Part shown: positions 57,632 to 64,000 of the stretch, one piece after another | How the letters are laid out: each line of letters starts with the position of its first letter | Position numbering within the stretch: position 1 is the first letter of the stretch | Assembly (NCBI RefSeq): GCF_001659605.2 | Contig: NC_035174.2 | Coordinates: forward strand, 7,504,389-7,568,388 | Direction: 5' to 3' | Source of the DNA: Manihot esculenta | Lineage: Eukaryota; Streptophyta; Magnoliopsida; Malpighiales; Euphorbiaceae | Length of the DNA stretch: 64,000 nucleotides | Made by a program: the position numbers and the translations under genes | The notes under the pieces: generated by a model | What the model was told of the DNA's origin: nothing | Database searches by the model: none | What the model saw: only the letters and a program-made list of their open reading frames with translations

Positions 57632-60600
57632 GAGAGTATATTAAGTCAAAGCTAGGTAGTTAAGAACAATGGTCCTAGCATTCGATTTTCCCATGTTGAA
57701 GTCAGGCAAAAAGAATAGGAGAAATTTGCGTGAACCCTCGAGAGATGATAAAATTACAGTAACGTGGAATGTAAGGTACGTGTGTTTTGCGCCTGTCTAC
57801 CGTCATTCATTCAACGATAATGTAAAAACAGGATTATTTTGCTTTGTTTCTCTATTCTATTGCGATCCCCACATGGCTTGAACTTGAATTCTATGCTTTG
57901 CTTCATAACATATATATGTATATTATACTACAGATCTGAACTCAGTACATAAAACGCATATGAAAGAAAAGTTCTCCAGCATTTGTTTAGAAACTAGAAG
58001 TTAGAAATTCAGTGAAGCACTCATTGCTAGCCCCTTGAAGATCGTGTCTCCATCTACAGACATCTTTCCTTCAATGGGAAATCGTGCCACAGCATTTTCT
58101 GCCCACATTTGCCCAATAGCTCAAGCACCGCTTGCGTTGCATGCTTAAGAAAATTTCACAAGTTAAGAGGAAACGGAAGGAAGGGAAAGATTACCTGAGC
58201 TAGCTCGCCAATGGGGGGACTGCGACTGCAGATTATCACAATCTAATTCCTATATGTATATTCTTTGAATCATAATCTTTAGGACATGAACTAAGATTCT
58301 CCAGGATCCTTGCCAGTTCAACTCACATTCACATTTTGACTAATTTCCATGTCCATAGATATTCATTCCGTGAGAAATGATGTTTGGTTTCTAATGGACT
58401 GGGCTTGGTTGCAGCTTTTCGTGGCTGGTCAATCCATTTTCAACATGCAACCAATCATCTGGCTCCGAACCCAGTTGGCCCAAACTTTTATGGTCAATGT
58501 CATTTTTAAAAAAAATTTAATTTAGGTTATAAAATAATTAATTTTTAAAATTAAGTTTATATATTGAGTTTATATAAACTCTGTAAAAGGATTTTTGTGT
58601 AGACAGAGATTGAATTGAATGAGTTGTCGGATGGCCTGAAGGTTGTTGATAGTGTTTGCAGTTGCAGATGCTTCCGCTGCAATGCACGCTTGGGCTCCAT
58701 AACGTGGCACCAAACTCCTCAAGGACCCCACTTTTTTTATTTATGTTTATGTGGGGCCCGCGCACTTCTTAATCACCAATTTTACAAACTCACTAATCAC
58801 ACATTTCATTAAAAGCTAAAGCAAATCCAAATTTACACTTTTTAACGTCTTGCCTTGGCTCCCTTTTTCTTTTCAAATCTAACCCCTTCCCTCCATTCTA
58901 ATAAATCCCTTTTCATATTATCTAACGTTTCTAATCAAAATAGTCTCATTATAAAATTATACTGAATTTCAATTGAATCGAAATTAATTATACGTAAAAA
59001 TTAATATATTTTATTATAATGTTATAAAATAAGGGTTAAAATGTTAAGAGAAAAATTTAGCAAAATTATTTAATTTTATAGGGTATTAATTTGGGAAGGA
59101 ATTAAAGGAAATAATAAGAACCACAATTTCAAAGTAAAAAAAAAAAAAAAAGAATGTACTTATATGTAATCATGAAATGTTCCCTCTCTTGCTTGTAAAC
59201 TAGTCCCACCCACTTAATTTACTTTGAAATATTTTAAGTCTTTTTAGTCCCACCCCTTCATCATTCTTCCACTTTTGCTCCCACAAATAAAATCCCCTTC
59301 TTCTCTCTAATATATTCTCTCCATCACACTTCAAAACAACTCTCGTGACAGAGTCACATTCTACATATAATATATAATTGTTTTACATATTGTAATAATT
59401 TTTCTTTTTGATAAACATATTCATTAAGATTTTAATATTACCGTATTGAATGCATTCGCAGACTTAATATGGTAATAAGTGTATCTGAGTAAATTTGAGA
59501 GATTTCATATTCTACTCTTTCAATCACCAATCTCTATTTTAAAAAAAAATTATCATATTGAATAAAATCACCCATTTCTAAAAAATTTATTATTAAATGT
59601 CTAGTCTACTAATTAACTATTAATTCAAAAAAAAAATCTACAATGCTTGATATAAAATATTTCCCATCTCTTTCTCTCTTTCTATCTCTCAACAATGTCC
59701 AAAATCACAATCCTCGTGCTCAAACCCATTATTGCAACCAGAACAACAATCTATCACTTTTCTCATATTATAAAATTCACGAAAATATTAGAGAGCCAAT
59801 TTTATATCATATGAATCGCGAAGATTATTTTTTTTCCTTTTTACATCACATATTAGAATCATGCTTTTACCATTTTATATTACAAGAGAAACTATTTTTC
59901 AAAAAATATTTTCTAAATAATACAGTAAAAAAATATTAAAAATAATTTAAAAATTGATATGAAGAAAAATAAACTGTTTATGGATAGCAATTTTCATACT
60001 CAAATCAACAATTTATTAGAAAATGGCGAATATAATGGAAATTTTGAGTTTAGAATAAATGTAAAACTATATTTTTTAAACTTTTGTATATATTTTACTT
60101 TTATACAGTAAAAATTAAAATCATTTATCAAATCTTTTAAAAATTCGATGGGTACTGATTGAATTTCAAAATTATAGTCGTAATAAAAATATGCTAGATT
60201 ATATCTCTTAACAGTAATTTTGTACTAAAAAATACTCGATCGGTTTAAGAGAGCAAGAGTCTTCTATCATCCCAACTATTTATGACGTTTGAATTTTTTT
60301 TTTTATGGAGTGAGATTTCTGTAACTATGTGTTATACTTTAATGAAACTTTACCACACGATCACATTCCATAACGACAGCTCATGACATATTTTAACAAT
60401 TATTATGTCGTATCAAAAAATAAATTTAATAAGTTATAGTTTAGAAAATATTGTTATAAACTTTTTTTTCCTTAAATTATCGTTTAACAATAATGTTTAT
60501 TTTTCTATAAATTATTTTAATTTTTAAATCACAAATGTCTTAGTAGCATTACAACTATTAATGTGCGTTTATAATCGCTAATACATTTTAAAATTTAAAT

Positions 60601-61847
60601 AGCAACAAATATAAAATTGTTGTCTTAATAATACTAAAATAACATCTTGATAATAATTAAAAATTATTATAAAAAAATTATTTTTTTATTATATAATAAT
60701 ATATTTTATTAATATTATAATTTTAATAATAATTCTCATTTATCATAAAAAATAAATAATTACTTGCTTTTTTATTATTACCATTGACTTATAATTATGG
60801 TTTAAGTGTATATAATAATAATTTATAAAGTTTCATTAGGTTAATTATGTTACGGTGAATCAAAAGTCATTTAATTTAAATTTTTGCTTTATAATCAAAA
60901 GTCATGTAATTTCAATTATTTTTTAAAAAATAATATCCAAAAAGGATCAGTGAAAAAGTTAATTTTTTTAATTTTCAATTTTATCTAATATATACAATTT
61001 TATAATTTTATTCAATTGATCGAAATTATAACAATTTTATCAAATTATTAATAATCAAATCTTTAATTATCTCTCGATTTGTCTACTGTTATCAATGAAA
61101 ATCTAATATTACCATTATTATCAACACTTTCTGAAGTTTTTATTTTGATATTTTTGAATCATGAAACGATAAAATTAAAAAAATAGCAACGGAATAAAAT
61201 CATTTGATTTGCACTAGATTTAGAAAGTACTAATAAAAATTGCAGAATTTTGATGATCATGAATTTTGCAAAGATAAATTAAAAAACAAACGTTATTAAT
61301 AATGTATAAGTATTATGTTTATATTCAATTATTCATCAAATATAAAAAAAATAAAAAAGAAAAGTCGAATATCAAAGCAAAGAAAGAAAATTCAAATTCA
61401 AAAGGAACTTAAGATTACCTAATTGCCATAGAATCATCAATCATATATTTCTTTTCTTGGAAAGAATTGTAAGATATCTTCTTCTCGTATTCAAGGAATG
61501 CAATAAAACTTTTTTCTTTTTCCTTAACGAAATGCCATTTTGCTGGCCTAAATCTCTCTCTCTGTGAACAAAAGAAAACCTCAGTTCCTTCAATTTTCTC
61601 AAGAAACAAACAAGAACCCACCAAAACCCAAAATCTAGAAATCCCATCGACATAGTTCTGTTTGTCTCATTTTTCATAATTACGAAATCCTTCCTCTCTC
61701 TCTCTCTCTCTGCCGCTCCCTTTTTTTTTTTTTTTTTTTTCCAAAAAATATAGTAGAACTTGACCATGCACTTCAGTCTTCTCATACCCATTCTTACCTA
61801 GAATACAAAAAACACCACCAAGTTCCACCTCTCTTTTGGGGTTAATC
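57632..61847. other. Intergenic region
   Basis: 58001-58200 has a codon-like stretch on the minus strand (see findings). The rest, especially 58900-61400, is AT-rich with A/T homopolymers. TC-rich DNA at 61560-61740, including a (CT)n run and a T-tract, is the likely promoter/leader of the ABHD17-like gene. Confidence 0.5.
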
Positions 61848-63537
61848 ATGGGAACGGCAACATCATCAATGGCGGCGAAATTCGCCTTCTTCCCACCAAA
61901 CCCACCGTCTTATACAATAACAGTGGATGAAGCAACTGGGAAACTGAGGATCTCAGATGTCCAACAGAAAGACGACGTGGACGTGCTGAAGCTTTCCACA
62001 AAGAAAGGGAATGAGATTGTTGCAATATACGTGAAGAACCCATTAGCTTCATTAACTGTCCTATACTCTCATGGCAACGCTGCTGATCTTGGTCAGATGT
62101 ATCATATCTTCACTGAGCTTAGCCTGCACCTTAATGTTAATCTTATGGGGTCAGTTCCTTCATGTCTTACTGTTCATTAATGGAAAAAAAAAACAATCTT
62201 GATTTGATTTTGTAAAGATCAATGCTGTATTTTTTTTACAGGTACGATTATTCTGGGTATGGACAGTCTTCTGGAAAGGTATATTCTGTTTGTTTTTCCC
62301 TACTTGCATAGGACAAATCTATGATTATTCAAGCACACGGGCTAGGCCAGTATTATTACACGGTCAAAGGAGAGTGGGACTTAGTTTTGAATTCTTAAGA
62401 TAAAATTTAGGCCTGTTGGTTAGTAATTTGATTTTTCCATGTTCCTCCGTTTTCGTGGCTCAAGCTTATTAACAACTTATCAGCAAAGTTTGAGCTTTCT
62501 AGTTCATGATAGCATGTTTGTTGACTTATCTGCTATGTTAATACGTATTTTAGTCAGTGAATTGTATGGTAAATAGAAAGAGTGCTGATTCTGTGTGATG
62601 CATTGATACCCAATTAGCCAAGTGAACAAGATACATACGCTGATATAGATGCTGCATATATGTGCCTGGAAGAGACTTATGGAGTGAAGGAGGAAGATGT
62701 TATATTGTATGGTCAATCAGTAGGAAGTGGACCTACTCTTGAATTAGCAACTCGTTTGTCTCAATTAAGAGCTGTGATTCTTCACAGTCCTATCCTCTCA
62801 GGCCTTCGTGTCATGTATCCTGTCAAGAAAACATTCTGGTTCGATATTTACAAGGTTTGTTGTCTGGATTGTCAATTTGAGAAGTTCATTTGTCTTCCAT
62901 CAATTCATTGTTAACCTTTTCTTTTGTCGTTTCGTCACAGAATATTGATAAGATTCCGCTAGTGAATTGTCCAGTTCTGGTAATTCATGTGAGTGAAAAT
63001 TGCCATTTTCATTTTCTTCTTCTCTGCACTTGGTTTGGTATGTGAATGTAATTGCTCTGCTGGTGAGTGCAGGGAACAGAAGATGAAGTTGTGGATTTTT
63101 CCCATGGTAAGCAGCTATGGGAGCTTTGCAAAGAGAAGTATGAGCCCTTGTGGCTTAAAGGAGGAAGCCACTGCAACTTGGAACTCTACCCAGAGTACTT
63201 AAGGCATCTCAGGAAGTTCATATCTGCCATTGAAAAGATGCCTCCCCATCTCAGGAATGGACCTGGACAAAGCACAGATCAGCCTGATCAGCCTTCGAAC
63301 ACTGCAGATTCCAATAAGGAAACATCAAGGCCAAGCACAGATCAGAGAGATAAGGCCAGGGCTAGTACTGGGCAGAGAGAAAAATCCAGGCTAAGCACAG
63401 ACAGCAGAGATAAAGGAAGAGCAAGCACTGAAAGAAGAGAGAAGTCAAGAAAGAGCATAGATCGCTCAGCTAAAGCAAGAAACAGCACTGATCAGCCAGA
63501 AAAAGCAAGAAACAGCTTCGATCGGTCTGTGTTTTAA
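61848..63537 (+). CDS. ABHD17-like alpha/beta hydrolase
   Basis: Serine hydrolase of the ABHD17 (FAM108) group. Animal members are depalmitoylases; plant members are little studied. Exons 61848-62149, 62242-62278, 62618-62854, 62941-62988 and 63073-63537; 1089 nt, 362 residues. Start ATG gives [22 protein letters not shown], the conserved family N-terminus. Motifs: [14 protein letters not shown] (oxyanion region), [15 protein letters not shown], nucleophile Ser147 in GQSVGSG, Asp212 in GTEDEVVD and His241 in GGSHCNLE. After about residue 260 comes a basic low-complexity tail of about 100 residues with roughly 11-residue Ser/Thr-Asp-x-Arg repeats, which plant homologues also tend to carry. Gly2 could be lipid-modified, but this is not shown. 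Confidence 0.93.
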
Positions 63538-64000
63538 TTAATTTCCCATTTTGTTGGTTTTCTATCAGTCATTTGAACATAATGCGCTGATTTGTTGGCA
63601 TTAACTGACTTGTTATGACAGGTTGGGAGACATGGTTAGATCTGTGGGATTGTGCAATGTTGATTGCTTGAAGCCGACAGCTTCTGAGGCCTGAAATAGA
63701 AAAGTTAGTGCTTGAAAGTGAGATGTAAAATCCTGTTTAGATTCTCTGTTTGGTTTATTGGTTGGGATCTTGTGGAAATGCTGCTCTTTTTCTATTAGTT
63801 TGTAATACACTCACAAGCAAATAAGTTAACTAGCTAGTTTTTTTTTTTTTTTTTTAAATATTTTTTGTGTATCCCTCAAAATACTTATTTGCCAGTTGAC
63901 CATAAGTCTTTTGTTCTTGTGTCTCAATTGTCCTGGTTCTATTACTTGATCTTCTAGCAGAATGCTTGTATCTCTGCCACGCAGTGGAGCCATGGAGTTG
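63538..64000 (+). other. 3' UTR and downstream of the ABHD17-like gene
   Basis: No coding region is seen. T-tract near 63839-63856; the last 100 bases are of mixed composition and could belong to another transcription unit outside the window. Confidence 0.4.

Noticed and set aside
58615..58812. 65-codon frame MNELSDGLKVVDSVCSCRCF...
   Set aside because: Short, no homologue recognised, no promoter or splice context; Cys content alone is not evidence.
61441..61849. Minus-strand Lys/Arg/Glu-rich frames upstream of the ABHD17-like gene
   Set aside because: They are antisense to TC- and T-rich promoter/leader sequence and consist of low-complexity residues.

Overview
The window is nuclear DNA from a flowering plant, almost certainly a eudicot. 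Evidence: AT-rich intergenic DNA, short GT-AG introns, plant-specific gene families (P-class PPR, RGF/GOLVEN peptide precursor, plant gamma-type PI4-kinase) and Ty3-type LTR retrotransposons. The proteins read like Malpighiales/Euphorbiaceae (cassava, rubber tree), but that is an impression, not a search result.

Layout. 1-847 (+): 3' exons of a UMP-CMP kinase family gene. 4462-6746: a 2.3-kb solo LTR (copy 1). 8656-10620 (+): a single-exon phosphatidylinositol 4-kinase gamma. 17099-15485 (-): a five-exon DNA-3-methyladenine glycosylase I. 19286-22088 (+): a two-exon, 834-residue P-class PPR protein. 24654-34894: a Stowaway-like MITE split by a 10-kb Tat-type Ty3 retrotransposon (element A, minus), which itself carries solo LTR copy 2. 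35659-38029 and 51006-53373 (+): two GDSL esterase/lipase genes from a direct duplication of about 4.6 kb. Between them sits a second Tat-type element (element B, 39044-49220, minus) carrying solo LTR copy 3. 57566-56996 (-): a three-exon RGF/GOLVEN/CLEL peptide precursor. 61848-63537 (+): an ABHD17-like alpha/beta hydrolase.

Order of events in the middle block. A Stowaway-like MITE was present first. Element A inserted in it (degenerate 5-bp TSD). The right end of A's LTR, the right half-MITE and the GDSL gene were then duplicated, because copy 2 still carries an LTR scar and a half-MITE. Element B inserted later in the tail of copy 1; the empty site is preserved near 54680. Solo LTRs 2 and 3 inserted into A and B with perfect 5-bp TSDs.

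Most notable: (i) three solo LTRs of one family share what looks like a two-intron non-coding transcript structure, with unrelated minisatellites in the same putative intron and arrays of GCC-box-like short inverted repeats; (ii) elements A and B carry a spliced gene antisense to gag/pol (conserved N-terminal domain plus long coiled coil), and B has lost essentially all of pol; (iii) the RGF-type peptide gene has a 26-bp micro-exon; (iv) the PPR protein has 16 uninterrupted 35-residue repeats that allow an RNA-target prediction. No tRNA, rRNA or CRISPR was seen. All exon boundaries were read by eye from splice consensus, reading frame and family knowledge; no transcript data were available.
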